Shown: positions 46,028-55,652 of the stretch, in pieces
How positions within the stretch are numbered: position 1 is the first letter of the stretch
Layout: each line of letters starts with the position of its first letter
DNA from: Bacillus swezeyi
GTDB taxonomy: Bacteria; Bacillota; Bacilli; Bacillales; Bacillaceae
DNA: 64,000 bases
Assembly: GCF_001969815.1 (NCBI RefSeq)
Contig: NZ_MRBK01000010.1
Coordinates: 1-64,000 of the forward strand
Reading direction: 5' to 3'
Made by a program: the position numbers and the translations under genes
Notes under the pieces: generated by a model
Seen by the model: only the letters and a program-made list of their open reading frames with translations
Databases searched by the model: none
Told to the model about the DNA's origin: nothing

Positions 46028-48899
46028 AAGGTCTGACAGCTTCTTTCTCCTGAAGCCGCTTTTTCATTCTGTTTTTGTCGCGTTCGATGATTGGCTTTAA
46101 ATAACGGCCCGTATATGAACCTTCAACCTTTATCACTTTTTCAGGCGGACCGGCTGCGATAATTTTTCCGCCTCCGTCCCCGCCTTCAGGGCCCAGATCG
46201 ATTAAATAATCGGCCGCCTTAATAATATCAAGATTATGTTCAATCACCAGAACGGTATCTCCATTGTCTACTAAACGCTGAAGAACGGCCAACAGCCTGG
46301 CAATATCATCGACATGAAGCCCTGTCGTCGGCTCGTCCAAAATGTAGAGGGATCTTCCGGTTGACCGCCGGTGCAGCTCAGATGCCAGTTTGACGCGCTG
46401 CGCTTCACCGCCGGAAAGCGTTGTTGCTGGCTGTCCGAGCGTAATATAGCCAAGACCGACATCATAAAGGGTCTGAAGCTTGCGTTTAATCTTCGGTATG
46501 TTTTCAAAAAATTGCACCGCATTCTCGACTGTCATCTCGAGTACATCGGAAATATTTTTCCCTTTGTATGTCACCTGGAGCGTTTCCCGGTTATATCTCT
46601 TTCCGTGGCACACTTCACAAGGCACATATACATCGGGCAGAAAATGCATTTCGATTTTGATGATTCCGTCGCCTTTGCAGGCTTCACAGCGGCCGCCTTT
46701 CACATTAAAGCTGAAGCGGCCTTTCTTATACCCTCTGACTTTAGCTTCGTTAGTCTGGGCAAATACATCGCGTATATCGTCAAACACGCCCGTGTAGGTG
46801 GCGGGATTTGATCTCGGCGTCCGTCCGATCGGAGACTGGTCGATGTCAATCACCTTGTCGAGATGCTCAATCCCTTTGATTTCTTTATACTCCCCCGGCC
46901 TAGCCTTCGCACGATGGAGCTTTTGCGCGAGGGTTTTGTGTAAAATTTCGTTTACAAGCGTACTTTTTCCCGATCCGGATACACCCGTAACTGCCGTAAA
47001 CACGCCGAGCGGAAACTGAACGGAAGCATTTTTCAAATTGTTTTCCTTTGCCCCTTTTATTTCGATAAAGCGGCCGTCGGGTTTTCTTCTCTCAGCCGGC
47101 AGAGGAATAAACTTTTTCCCGGAAAGATATTGTCCTGTCAGTGATTGATCATCGTTCATCACTTCTTCCGGTGTTCCGGCGGAAATCACTTCTCCCCCGT
47201 GAACGCCCGCTCCCGGACCGATATCGATTAAATAATCGGCGGCAAGCATCGTATCCTCGTCATGTTCAACGACAATCAATGTGTTACCGATATCCCGCAT
47301 GTTTTTCAGCGTATCAATCAGGCGGTCATTGTCGCGCTGATGAAGGCCGATCGACGGCTCATCAAGAATATAGAGAACACCGGTCAGCCTTGAACCGATT
47401 TGCGTCGCGAGACGGATCCTCTGAGCTTCTCCCCCTGAGAGGGTGCCGGCAGCGCGGCTGAGCGTCAAATAATCAAGACCGACATTATTTAAAAACCCGA
47501 GCCGTTCTTCAATCTCACGCAAAATCAGGTTGGCAATCTTCATATCCTTCTCTGAAAGCTCCAGCGCACGGAAAAATTGCAGGGCGTTTGTAACCGACAT
47601 TTCCGTTATTTTTCCGATGTGAAGTCCGGCTACCAGAACGGCCAGCGCTTCTTTTTTCAGCCTGTAGCCTTTGCAGGAAGGGCATGGCTGGTTGGCCATG
47701 TATTTCTCCATCTGCTCCCGGATGTAATCGGAGCTTGTTTCTTTATAGCGTCTTTCGATATTGCGAATCACGCCTTCAAACTCAATATAACTTTCCCGGA
47801 CCTGTCCGAAATCATTTTCATATTTAAAATAGATTTGTTCATTTCCGCTGCCGTAAAGAATTTTATCAAGATGGTGTTTTGGCAGATCTTTAACCGGCAC
47901 ATCCATATCGATGCCATAATGGCTGCAAACCGCTTCCAAAAGCTTCGGATAATACTGTGAGCTCTGCGGTTCCCAAGGAGCAATGGCATGCTGCTTAAGC
48001 GTCAGCTCCCCATTAGGAATCACCAGTTCAACATCGACTTCAAGCTTGGCCCCGAGGCCGTCACAGCTCGGGCAAGCGCCGAACGGACTGTTAAAAGAAA
48101 ACATTCTCGGCTCCAGCTCTCCGATTGAAAAACCGCAGTGCGGGCAGGCATGATGCTCGCTGAAAAGCAGCTCTTCCTGGCCGATCACATCGATGATCAC
48201 CCGGCCTTCACCTAGGCGGAGCGCAGTTTCGAGCGAGTCTGTGAGGCGGGCTGTCACGCCTTCTTTTATGACGATGCGGTCGACAACGACTTCGATCGAA
48301 TGCTTTTTGTTTTTTTCAAGTTCGATATCCTCGGAAAGATCGTTCATTTCGCCGTTGATGCGAACCCTGACATAGCCCTGCTTTCTGATTTGCTCAAGCA
48401 CTTTCACATGCGTGCCTTTTCTTCCCGATACGACCGGCGCAAGCACTTGAATCTTCGTGCGCTCAGGGTATTCCAAAATCCTGTCTGTCATCTGTTCGAT
48501 CGTCTGTGACGTGATTTCGATTCCGTGTACCGGACAAACAGGCTTTCCGATTCTTGCAAACAATAAGCGAAGATAGTCATAGATTTCCGTAACTGTTCCG
48601 ACCGTTGAACGGGGGTTCCGGCTCGTCGTTTTCTGATCGATGCTGATAGCAGGTGAAAGACCTTCGATCGCATCCACATCAGGTTTGTCCATCTGCCCTA
48701 AAAACTGGCGGGCATATGCGGAGAGAGACTCGACATAACGCCTTTGTCCCTCAGCATAAATCGTGTCAAACGCAAGAGACGATTTCCCTGAACCTGAAAG
48801 GCCAGTCAGCACGACAAGCTTATCCCTCGGAATAGAGACATCGATATTTTTCAGGTTATGGGCCCTTGCCCCTTTCACCTCAATTCGTTCCATTGCCAT
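46026..48899 (-). CDS. uvrA: UvrA, damage-recognition ATPase of nucleotide excision repair
   Basis: A 957-residue ABC-type ATPase dimer that binds bulky DNA lesions and loads UvrB. Walker A GLSGSGKS is near residue 35 and a second, GVSGSGKS, near 640. Two signature motifs LSGGEAQR (VKLASE and IRLATQ) and zinc-binding CPHCG and CEVCHG Cys sets are present. It starts 7 bases after uvrB and is in its operon under the LexA box upstream of uvrB. Confidence 0.98.
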   Translation of the reverse strand: MAMERIEVKGARAHNLKNIDVSIPRDKLVVLTGLSGSGKSSLAFDTIYAEGQRRYVESLSAYARQFLGQMDKPDVDAIEGLSPAISIDQKTTSRNPRSTVGTVTEIYDYLRLLFARIGKPVCPVHGIEITSQTIEQMTDRILEYPERTKIQVLAPVVSGRKGTHVKVLEQIRKQGYVRVRINGEMNDLSEDIELEKNKKHSIEVVVDRIVIKEGVTARLTDSLETALRLGEGRVIIDVIGQEELLFSEHHACPHCGFSIGELEPRMFSFNSPFGACPSCDGLGAKLEVDVELVIPNGELTLKQHAIAPWEPQSSQYYPKLLEAVCSHYGIDMDVPVKDLPKHHLDKILYGSGNEQIYFKYENDFGQVRESYIEFEGVIRNIERRYKETSSDYIREQMEKYMANQPCPSCKGYRLKKEALAVLVAGLHIGKITEMSVTNALQFFRALELSEKDMKIANLILREIEERLGFLNNVGLDYLTLSRAAGTLSGGEAQRIRLATQIGSRLTGVLYILDEPSIGLHQRDNDRLIDTLKNMRDIGNTLIVVEHDEDTMLAADYLIDIGPGAGVHGGEVISAGTPEEVMNDDQSLTGQYLSGKKFIPLPAERRKPDGRFIEIKGAKENNLKNASVQFPLGVFTAVTGVSGSGKSTLVNEILHKTLAQKLHRAKARPGEYKEIKGIEHLDKVIDIDQSPIGRTPRSNPATYTGVFDDIRDVFAQTNEAKVRGYKKGRFSFNVKGGRCEACKGDGIIKIEMHFLPDVYVPCEVCHGKRYNRETLQVTYKGKNISDVLEMTVENAVQFFENIPKIKRKLQTLYDVGLGYITLGQPATTLSGGEAQRVKLASELHRRSTGRSLYILDEPTTGLHVDDIARLLAVLQRLVDNGDTVLVIEHNLDIIKAADYLIDLGPEGGDGGGKIIAAGPPEKVIKVEGSYTGRYLKPIIERDKNRMKKRLQEKEAVRP

Positions 48900-48906
48900 A
48901 TTGCAT

Positions 48907-50892
48907 TCATCCTTCCGATTTTAACTCTAGGAGTAAGTCCCGAAGCTCAGCTGCCCGTTCGAAATCAAGCGCTTTTGCCGCTTCCTTCATATCGTGCTCC
49001 ATCTGGGCGATCACTTTTTCCCGCTCTTTCTTCGTCAGTTTTGAAAGCTTCGGCTCCTCTTTTGCTTTATATTCTTCCTGCTCCTCAGCCGCATGAGTTG
49101 CGCGGATGACGTCGCGGATCTTCTTGTTGATCGTTTTCGGTGTAATGCCGTGTTTCTTGTTAAACGCTTCCTGCTGTTCGCGGCGGCGTTTCGTTTCATT
49201 GAGCGCGATTTCCATGGAGTTGGTGATTTTGTCCGCGTACATAATTACCCGGCCTTCGGCATTTCTTGCTGCCCGGCCGATCGTCTGAATTAAGGAACGT
49301 TCAGAGCGGAGAAAGCCTTCTTTATCCGCATCCAATATCGCGACAAGTGAAACTTCAGGGATGTCGAGCCCTTCCCGCAGCAGGTTGATGCCGATGAGAA
49401 CGTCATGCTTGCCCAGGCGCAGGTCGCGAATGATTTCGATCCGTTCAAGCGTTTTAATTTCGGAATGCAGATATGTAACCTTTATTCCGACTTCCTTGAG
49501 ATAATCCGTCAAATCCTCGGACATTTTTTTCGTCAAAGTAGTGACGAGGACGCGCTCATTCCGTTCGATTCTCTGCCTGATTTCACCGATCAGGTCATCG
49601 ATCTGCCCTTTGATCGGCCTTACCTCAATGACTGGGTCAAGCAGACCGGTCGGACGGATGATCTGCTCAACCACTTCAGGAGTATGATCAAGCTCATAAG
49701 GACCGGGTGTGGCAGACACATATACAATGTTATGAATGTGCTTTTCAAACTCTTCAAACCGCAAAGGCCGGTTATCCAAAGCCGAAGGCAGTCTGAATCC
49801 ATGATCGACGAGCACCTGTTTTCTGGCTTGGTCTCCGTTGTACATCCCCCTGACCTGCGGAATGGTGACATGAGACTCATCGATAACCATCAAGAAGTCA
49901 TCCGGAAAATAATCGAGCAGGGTATATGGAGTCGCCCCTGCCTGCCGCAGCGTCAAATGCCTTGAATAGTTTTCAATGCCTGAGCAAAATCCCATTTCCC
50001 GCATCATTTCCAGATCGTATCTCGTCCGCTGCTCCAGACGCTGCGCTTCAAGAAGCTTGCCGTTATCATGAAGAATCTTTAGACGTTCTTCGAGCTCTTC
50101 TTCAATATTCATGATCGCTTTTTTCATTTTCTCTTCGCGCGTTACGAAGTGGGATGCAGGGAAAATCGCTACATGGTCGCGCTCCCCTAAAATCTCGCCT
50201 GTGAGGGCGTCCACTTCTCTGATCCGTTCGATTTCATCTCCAAAAAACTCGACGCGAATGCAGTGTTCATCCCTTGAAGCTGGAAAAATTTCGACGACAT
50301 CGCCGCGCACCCTGAATGTGCCGCGCTGAAAATCGATGTCATTTCGGGCAAATTGGATGTCAACGAGCTTTCTGAGGAGCTCATTGCGCTCAATTTCCAT
50401 TTCCGTTCTCAGTGAAAGTACGAGTTCTTTGTATTCTTCCGGCGAACCCAAACCGTATATACAAGAGACACTCGCCACGATGATGACGTCTTTGCGTTCA
50501 AACAGAGCGGATGTGGCTGAGTGCCTTAATTTATCTATTTCATCATTGATGCTGGCATCTTTTTCAATAAACGTATCAGTCTGAGGAACATAGGCCTCCG
50601 GCTGGTAGTAATCATAATAACTTACAAAATACTCGACTGCGTTGTTTGGGAAAAACTCCTTAAACTCACTGTACAGCTGTCCGGCAAGCGTTTTGTTATG
50701 GGCGATGACAAGGGTCGGTTTATTGACCTCCTGAATCACGTTTGACATTGTAAACGTTTTGCCCGTACCGGTTGCACCTAAAAGTGTCTGATGCTTTCTG
50801 CCTTCCCGAATGCCTTCCACAAGCTGTTCAATCGCTTTCGGCTGATCTCCCTGGGGCTGATAATTCGAGACTAATTCAAAGCTGTCTTTCAC
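48907..50892 (-). CDS. uvrB: UvrB, excision nuclease subunit B
   Basis: A 661-residue helicase-like protein that verifies damage and recruits UvrC. Walker A GATGTGKT is near residue 39, the beta-hairpin region has [16 protein letters not shown] is present, helicase motifs V and VI ([24 protein letters not shown]) follow, and the C-terminal UVR domain ([20 protein letters not shown]) binds UvrC. The start is GTG, 7 bases after GGAGG. First gene of the SOS-controlled uvrBA operon. Confidence 0.98.
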   Translation of the reverse strand: MKDSFELVSNYQPQGDQPKAIEQLVEGIREGRKHQTLLGATGTGKTFTMSNVIQEVNKPTLVIAHNKTLAGQLYSEFKEFFPNNAVEYFVSYYDYYQPEAYVPQTDTFIEKDASINDEIDKLRHSATSALFERKDVIIVASVSCIYGLGSPEEYKELVLSLRTEMEIERNELLRKLVDIQFARNDIDFQRGTFRVRGDVVEIFPASRDEHCIRVEFFGDEIERIREVDALTGEILGERDHVAIFPASHFVTREEKMKKAIMNIEEELEERLKILHDNGKLLEAQRLEQRTRYDLEMMREMGFCSGIENYSRHLTLRQAGATPYTLLDYFPDDFLMVIDESHVTIPQVRGMYNGDQARKQVLVDHGFRLPSALDNRPLRFEEFEKHIHNIVYVSATPGPYELDHTPEVVEQIIRPTGLLDPVIEVRPIKGQIDDLIGEIRQRIERNERVLVTTLTKKMSEDLTDYLKEVGIKVTYLHSEIKTLERIEIIRDLRLGKHDVLIGINLLREGLDIPEVSLVAILDADKEGFLRSERSLIQTIGRAARNAEGRVIMYADKITNSMEIALNETKRRREQQEAFNKKHGITPKTINKKIRDVIRATHAAEEQEEYKAKEEPKLSKLTKKEREKVIAQMEHDMKEAAKALDFERAAELRDLLLELKSEG

Positions 50893-50957
50893 AAAAAAGC
50901 CTCCGTTTCTTTACGAAATCTTCCTGTTATTATTTTAACACATCCAAAACAAAAATA

Positions 50958-50971
50958 CGAACTAAAGTTCG
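50958..50971. promoter_or_regulatory. LexA (DinR) SOS box upstream of uvrBA
   Basis: CGAAC-TAAA-GTTCG is a perfect match to the Bacillus LexA consensus CGAACN4GTTCG. It overlaps the -35 region of a promoter whose -10 (TAAAAT on the minus strand) is 17 bases further. Binding would repress uvrBA until DNA damage. Confidence 0.92.
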
Positions 50972-51008
50972 GTTTTTGTGTTTTTTACATATCCGTTTTT
51001 TCCGATCT

Positions 51009-51050
51009 ATCAAAAAACCCCTCCTTTTTGTTATCAAAAGCAGGGCTTCA
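51009..51050 (-). terminator. Terminator of csbA
   Basis: On the minus strand CCCTGCTTTTGAT and AAAAAGGAGGGG pair imperfectly, followed by TTTTTTG. It lies just past the csbA stop. Confidence 0.6.
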
Positions 51051-51071
51051 CGGCAATTATCCACGGGATTT

Positions 51072-51305
51072 CTATGATTCTTCCTTCTTTTCGCCAGCCT
51101 TTTTGGCTGCATAGAGCGCACCGGCGACAAGCGAAACAATATCAAGTCCTACAATAAAAAAGGTTTCCGTATAACCTTTTAAATAGGAAGCAAACAATAA
51201 CGCAGCGGTAAGCGCAATTCCGACATAATGGTTATAGGTAACCCTTGTAAAAAACAAGACAAGCAAGAAAGGAAAAATTAGTGCAAAAACGGCTTTTGTA
51301 AACAC
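51072..51305 (-). CDS. csbA: CsbA, small general-stress membrane protein
   Basis: A 77-residue protein with two to three membrane helices and a charged C-terminus KKAGEKKEES. In B. subtilis csbA belongs to the sigma-B regulon; its role is unknown. The GTG at 51305 follows GAGGAGG with 6-base spacing. A GTG five codons upstream lies inside that site and is rejected. I did not find a convincing sigma-B promoter. Confidence 0.88.
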   Translation of the reverse strand: MFTKAVFALIFPFLLVLFFTRVTYNHYVGIALTAALLFASYLKGYTETFFIVGLDIVSLVAGALYAAKKAGEKKEES

Positions 51306-51429
51306 AAAAACCCTCCTCACGTTTCTTGATCTTATTTGATTATATTAAAGAACAAAGAAACGGACAAACCTGAACACTCACTTCTTTATGTTACCCATTT
51401 GAAAGCCGTGTTATTCGAAAACGGCCTCT

Positions 51430-51726
51430 TTAAAAAGCGAAAAAGAAGGAGATTCCGGCAGCCAGCAGATTTGGCAGCCCAAAAACGGCAAGTCCATTCG
51501 TCATTTTGCTGCTCGAGTCTCTATGTTCTTTTGTTTCTGAGTGATGATTTCCCCCGAATCGGCCTCCGCTTGCAAACACACCTGAAAGCAAGGCCGACAG
51601 AAGAATGGCACCGAGGCCGCAAGCTCCGGAAATTTTGTAAAGATATGCCCAATCCCCGGCTGCAACCGAGATCAATACACTAATCAAACAAACGGCAACC
51701 CCTGAGAGAAAAGCCTTTTTCATCAT
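51430..51726 (-). CDS. DUF5316-type small membrane protein
   Basis: A 98-residue protein with an N-terminal helix (AFLSGVAVCLISVLISVAAG), a Gly-rich middle (KISGACGLGAILLSALLSGVFASGG), a hydrophilic His-rich loop GGNHHSETKEH and a final helix. Start codon ATG at 51726 follows GAAGGAG; the adjacent ATG is also possible. The family is a guess and no function is known. Neighbours minJ and csbA give no clear link. Confidence 0.6.
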   Translation of the reverse strand: MMKKAFLSGVAVCLISVLISVAAGDWAYLYKISGACGLGAILLSALLSGVFASGGRFGGNHHSETKEHRDSSSKMTNGLAVFGLPNLLAAGISFFFAF

Positions 51727-51823
51727 GTCATTCTCCTTCAAGCAGATATATCAACCATCCTATCTGAACGCTTTGAAAAATACAATCAAAAAGTTTCGCC
51801 GTTTCGGGCAAGGGCCGGCAACA

Positions 51824-51851
51824 GAAAAAGCGCCTGAACCAGACGCTTTTT
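51824..51851. terminator. Terminator between minJ and the DUF5316-type gene
   Basis: AAAAAGCG, an inner CTG/CAG pair and CGCTTTTT form a stem with T residues on both strands. It ends minJ on the minus strand. Confidence 0.75.
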
Positions 51852-51862
51852 GTACAATCATC

Positions 51863-53071
51863 TTAATCAGATTCCGAAGATGCGGCAGTTTCTTGAAGCG
51901 CCGGTTCTTCATCTTTCACAAACAGGATTCCGAGCTCATGATGCTCCCCTTCGTATGAAGCCCTTTGCTCAAATCGGATCTCATTGTTCAAGCCGACCAC
52001 TTCAAGCTTAAAGAAGGCGCCGTTTTTTTGCAGTGCTTCATAAAAATCGGCTTCATTCTTTACTTGGATTCCGTTTACTTTCGTAATAATTTCGCCGATC
52101 TGCAGGCCGAGACCGGCAGCCGGTGTGTTCGGAATGATGCCGAGCACCATCAGCCCCTGATCTCTTTTTGAAAAATAGAAAGGAGCGGAATTATCGTTCA
52201 CCCGCTGCTTCCATGTTAAAAAGGCTCTGCCTGCCACAGCGGCAGCTGCTGCTGCTGCTGCAAGCGGCGTCCACCATATGCTTCCGGCTGCAATCAACAG
52301 CGTCATGATCCCGAGAACACTTATGCGCCTCGCTGTAATTTTGATGCTTTCGCTCGGAAGCGATCCCTGCACCCTTTGTCCGAAACCGATAAAATAAGGA
52401 ATCCACAGCAATTGAAAGGCGCCTCCGTTAAAAGACAGAACCGGCCACCAAGGCACAGAGGATTCGATTGCATGTCCCGGAATGAGAATGAACAACGGCA
52501 GAAACCAAACGCGGCTCGCGATTTGCTGTCCGATCGGAAGCCCCCTTCTGCTCATGACAATTGCCGGGGAAGTTCTGATGTGAGCCGTTTTGTAAGCCAA
52601 TATCCCTTCCGCAAAAAGAAGAAGCCCGAGCAAAACGGCGGCGGCTGACCAATTGGCGAGGGACAGCTGCGGAAGAAACGCCTCAGCCATACCTGAACCT
52701 GCGTAATCTATGCTTAAACCAATCACGATGCTCACGCCAAGCGTATAAGCCGACGACAGCAGGCTCTGTCTGAAGGTTAAAGCGGCAGCTGCGGTCACCG
52801 CTGCTATTAAGATGAGCATTCCGAACGGGAGAGACAGCCCAAGGCCGAATGAAACAATGGACAGCAAAATTCCCGCCAAAAGCCCTTTTGAGTATGTAAA
52901 CTTGAATTCATCATAAATATCTTCAATGCGCGTATGAAAAGTTTTTCTTTCACGTTTGATCCGGGCATAGCCGTAAGCCAGACTCATGGCCATCATAAAG
53001 TAGAAGAGCGGGTGCACAAAAAACCAGCCGGCTCCTTTTAAAAGTTCAATTAAGCTTTCTTCAACTGACAA
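51863..53071 (-). CDS. minJ: MinJ, division-site topological factor with PDZ domain
   Basis: A 402-residue protein. Six to eight membrane helices occupy about 15-300 and a C-terminal PDZ domain about 300-385 (GLMVLGIIPNTPAAGLGLQIGEIITKVNGIQVKNEADF). MinJ links DivIVA to MinD and positions division and swarming motility. The TTG at 53071 is preferred: GAGGCGGTG lies 9 bases upstream and the product then begins MSVEESLIELLKGAG, like B. subtilis MinJ. An in-frame TTG 24 bases earlier is less likely. Confidence 0.88.
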   Translation of the reverse strand: MSVEESLIELLKGAGWFFVHPLFYFMMAMSLAYGYARIKRERKTFHTRIEDIYDEFKFTYSKGLLAGILLSIVSFGLGLSLPFGMLILIAAVTAAAALTFRQSLLSSAYTLGVSIVIGLSIDYAGSGMAEAFLPQLSLANWSAAAVLLGLLLFAEGILAYKTAHIRTSPAIVMSRRGLPIGQQIASRVWFLPLFILIPGHAIESSVPWWPVLSFNGGAFQLLWIPYFIGFGQRVQGSLPSESIKITARRISVLGIMTLLIAAGSIWWTPLAAAAAAAAVAGRAFLTWKQRVNDNSAPFYFSKRDQGLMVLGIIPNTPAAGLGLQIGEIITKVNGIQVKNEADFYEALQKNGAFFKLEVVGLNNEIRFEQRASYEGEHHELGILFVKDEEPALQETAASSESD

Positions 53072-53366
53072 GGAAACGTTCACCGCCTCAGCCAATCATT
53101 CAATGCTGCCGAACATGCGGCAGCCTTTTCACGTTGGATATTTTAGAAACCCAGCTTGTCTTGGCGTTCACGCGAGGAGACGTCAGAGCGGCGTTCAGAC
53201 GGGGATGCCTGAGCCGTCAGCCGCATGAATCTTCGTCATTTGCAAAACGCCGGGCGCTTTTAAATGCGCATTCGTGACGACAAATGCCAGCACCTTCAGG
53301 CAAGCTGGTGCGTTTTATTATTATTCTATCAAATAATAAAATGCTTGGGTATGGTAAACGTGAGGT
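53072..53366. other. Intergenic region between minJ and swrA
   Basis: About 295 bases without a supported gene. CCAGC/GCTGG around 53287-53308 with TTTTATTATTATT to the right gives a weak plus-strand stem; on the minus strand it may act in swrA termination. Nothing else recognisable. Confidence 0.3.
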
Positions 53367-53720
53367 TTATTTTTCTTGACTCATCCAAAGCGTCACATTC
53401 GACAGCGAAAAATCCTTTAAATAATGATTGACCTCGACATCCAAAATATCTCCAATCAGCTGCATGGAGCGTTTAATATCTGTTAAATTGATGCCCAGGC
53501 GTTTGTGGTTGTCCATCAAGTAATTGAAATAAAGTTCCGCGCAGTCCTCATTAATGTCATCCACGCTTTCAACTGAAGTGTAGTTCACGAGGTATCTGCT
53601 GAACAGCATAAGCAATCCCACTGCCTTTGTAGCGGAAAACGTAACGTCTTGTGATCGAACTTTTAATTGCTCCACTAATTCATAGTATTTTTTCTCTCTC
53701 ACAATACTTGCCCTTTTCAA
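53367..53720 (-). CDS. swrA: SwrA, swarming motility activator
   Basis: A 117-residue regulator that acts with DegU-P on the fla/che operon to raise flagellum number. The whole sequence matches the B. subtilis protein closely (KRASIVREKKYYELVEQL, KRLGINLTDIKRSM, VNHYLKDFSLSNVTLWM). The start codon is TTG at 53720, with GGGGG 7 bases upstream. The A-run in codons 9-11 (GAG AAA AAA) has six A; in B. subtilis this tract is eight A and phase-variable. The gene is intact here. Confidence 0.95.
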   Translation of the reverse strand: MKRASIVREKKYYELVEQLKVRSQDVTFSATKAVGLLMLFSRYLVNYTSVESVDDINEDCAELYFNYLMDNHKRLGINLTDIKRSMQLIGDILDVEVNHYLKDFSLSNVTLWMSQEK

Positions 53721-54049
53721 TCGTGTACCCCCATTTATTATTTATGTATAAGAAAAGCGCAAGCGTCAGACGACTCCACCAACCAGAGACGAAGAACGCA
53801 AACAGCGCTAACATTCTTCGCAAAAAAAATGCACGCATTATAAATCGTGTAAGCCTTGTTTCCATTTTAAAAACTTTTCATTTATTATACAACTTGCAAA
53901 AGTTACATTTTTACTGCATCTTTACATCCTTATAAAGTCTCCCATATACTTATGTTATCGGGTCATTTCTATTCATTATGAATGTTTTTTTTATGAAAAA
54001 ACAAAAATTTTAGGTAAAAAGGTTGAGAATTTACTTTCTGAGTATAAAA
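53721..54049. other. Long leader region upstream of swrA
   Basis: About 330 bases. A TATAAT-type -10 on the minus strand (plus 53884-53889, ATTATA) is about 165 bases before swrA, suggesting a long 5' leader. A possible 61-codon hydrophobic frame (53680-53865, minus) overlaps swrA but has no ribosome site. No further features were identified. Confidence 0.35.
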
Positions 54050-54083
54050 AAAAGTGAGGACATATTGCCACCCTCACTTTTTC
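54050..54083 (-). terminator. Terminator of ctpB
   Basis: AAAAGTGAGG (54050-54059) and CCTCACTTTT (54072-54081) form a stem containing the stop region of ctpB, with T residues following on both strands. Confidence 0.8.
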
Positions 54084-55519
54084 TTAAAGAGCACTTTTAA
54101 TGCGGCTTTAAGCTGCAAATCATTTTTATCATCCATCTTTTTTTCCTCAATCCGAAGGTTCATTGTATTTGCTGTCTTTTGGTCAATTACTCCAGTTTGT
54201 TTCAGCTTGTTTTGGGCCTGAAAAGCCATCACAGCTTGCTTAGTGCCCTCATGATAATAGCCGTCTTCCCGGCCCGGAGCAAAACCTAGACCTTTTAACA
54301 GCAGCTGTGCACGCTTAATTTCATTGTTGTTCATATCGAGCTTGAGAGGCTCTTTCAACTGAACAGGCCCCACTGAAAAATAAGCAGGCTGTGCTACCGA
54401 AACGGTCGGCTGAATTCCTTTTTTATGGATCCAGTTTCCTTTTGGTGTGAGCCATTTATACAGAGTCAGCTTGATATTGCTGCCATCTCCCATTGGAACG
54501 GCCTGCTGAACGGTGCCTTTTCCAAAGGAAGCATCACCGACTACTTGATATCCTTCCGCTTCTTTTAGTGCACCAGCCAGAATTTCTGACGCGGAAGCGC
54601 TGCCCTTATCTGTGATCACACTAACAGGATATGGTTTTTTCTCTTTACGTTTTGAAAAGTACTGCTTTTTATTGCCGTTTCTTTCGGCGATTTGAATGTA
54701 TGGATGATCTTTTGTCACAAAATGTTTTAAAATGTCTTCAACACTTTGTAAGTATCCGCCAGGATTGCCCCTTACATCTAATACAAGACCTTTTATTCCC
54801 TTTTTCTCGAGCTTTTTCAGCTCTGCGGCAAAATCTTTGGCTGTATGTTCGGAAAAAGAAGAAATAGCCATGTACCCGACCGGCTTATCCTGTACTTTTT
54901 TAATTGAAACAAAAACGGTCTCAAGCGGAATATCGTCGCGTTTGATCGTAAATGTCAGCTGATCCTTCATACCGGGACGGTGAACCTTCAACGTAACCGT
55001 CGATCCCTTTTTTCCCCTGATTTTTAATACGGCATCATTCAAATCCATTCCAGCCATTGATTGTCCGTCAATGCTGAGGATTTCATCGTTTGGCTTTAAT
55101 CCGGCTTTCTCTGCCGGGGATTTTTTGAATGGAGAGACGATAATAATTTTTCGGTCTTCCATTCCAATTTCCGCTCCGATTCCTTCAAAAGAGGAATCAA
55201 GAGAATCGGAAAACCGTTTCGCTGTCTGTTTATCCATATAAACCGAATATGGGTCATTTAATGTTGAAAGCATGCCCTGAATGGCTCCTTCCAACAGCTT
55301 TTCCCTGTCTACCTGCTCCACATATTCATTTGAGATGAGATCGTATGCTTTTTCAATTTTCTCCATTGCCTCGCTTCTGTCGGCGTCTCTATCTGAACCC
55401 GCTTCAGCTGCGGCGGCGGCTTTCGGGATGTGTCCATGCAAGGCGTTCAGGTCAACCCCTGTCAGCAGACCGCATAGCAGACTGATGGCCATGATGAGCC
55501 GCGCAATCTTCTGATTCAT
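54074..55519 (-). CDS. ctpB: CtpB, carboxy-terminal processing serine protease
   Basis: A 481-residue secreted or membrane-tethered protease. An N-terminal hydrophobic signal (5-22), a PDZ domain about 120-200 (GLKPNDEILSIDG) and the S41 domain with catalytic Ser309 (GSASASEIL) and Lys334 (SFGKGT), the positions known for B. subtilis CtpB. The C-terminal peptidoglycan-binding type domain is about 395-460 (AQLLLKGLGFAPGREDGYYHEGTKQAVMAFQ). In sporulation it helps SpoIVFA cleavage for sigma-K activation. Its start follows GAGGAGG. Confidence 0.95.
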   Translation of the reverse strand: MNQKIARLIMAISLLCGLLTGVDLNALHGHIPKAAAAAEAGSDRDADRSEAMEKIEKAYDLISNEYVEQVDREKLLEGAIQGMLSTLNDPYSVYMDKQTAKRFSDSLDSSFEGIGAEIGMEDRKIIIVSPFKKSPAEKAGLKPNDEILSIDGQSMAGMDLNDAVLKIRGKKGSTVTLKVHRPGMKDQLTFTIKRDDIPLETVFVSIKKVQDKPVGYMAISSFSEHTAKDFAAELKKLEKKGIKGLVLDVRGNPGGYLQSVEDILKHFVTKDHPYIQIAERNGNKKQYFSKRKEKKPYPVSVITDKGSASASEILAGALKEAEGYQVVGDASFGKGTVQQAVPMGDGSNIKLTLYKWLTPKGNWIHKKGIQPTVSVAQPAYFSVGPVQLKEPLKLDMNNNEIKRAQLLLKGLGFAPGREDGYYHEGTKQAVMAFQAQNKLKQTGVIDQKTANTMNLRIEEKKMDDKNDLQLKAALKVLFKKK

Positions 55520-55608
55520 CCTATACCTCCTCTTCTGGCTGCACTATGTTTCTGTTGCTTGATGTAGTATGTGTCAAACATCATGATTTCATGTAGTTGA
55601 TTTCGATA

Positions 55609-55642
55609 CGAAAAAAAAACCGCCGAATCACTCCGGCAGCTT
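55609..55642 (-). terminator. Terminator after the dehydrogenase gene
   Basis: On the minus strand GCTGCCGG and TCGGCGG pair around a short loop, then TTTTTTTTT. It lies just past the stop at 55653. Confidence 0.75.
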
Positions 55643-55652
55643 TCATCGCTCT

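Noticed and set aside
51306-51420. Possible sigma-B promoter of csbA (GGGTAA near minus-strand 51394)
   Set aside because: A GGGTAA hexamer exists but no GTTT-type -35 sits 12 to 15 bases upstream; the best GTTT is too far away.
53680-53865. A 61-codon hydrophobic frame (METRLTRFIMRAFF...) just upstream and overlapping swrA on the minus strand
   Set aside because: No ribosome-binding site is present and the frame overlaps the swrA leader and start. A small leader peptide cannot be excluded, but nothing supports one.
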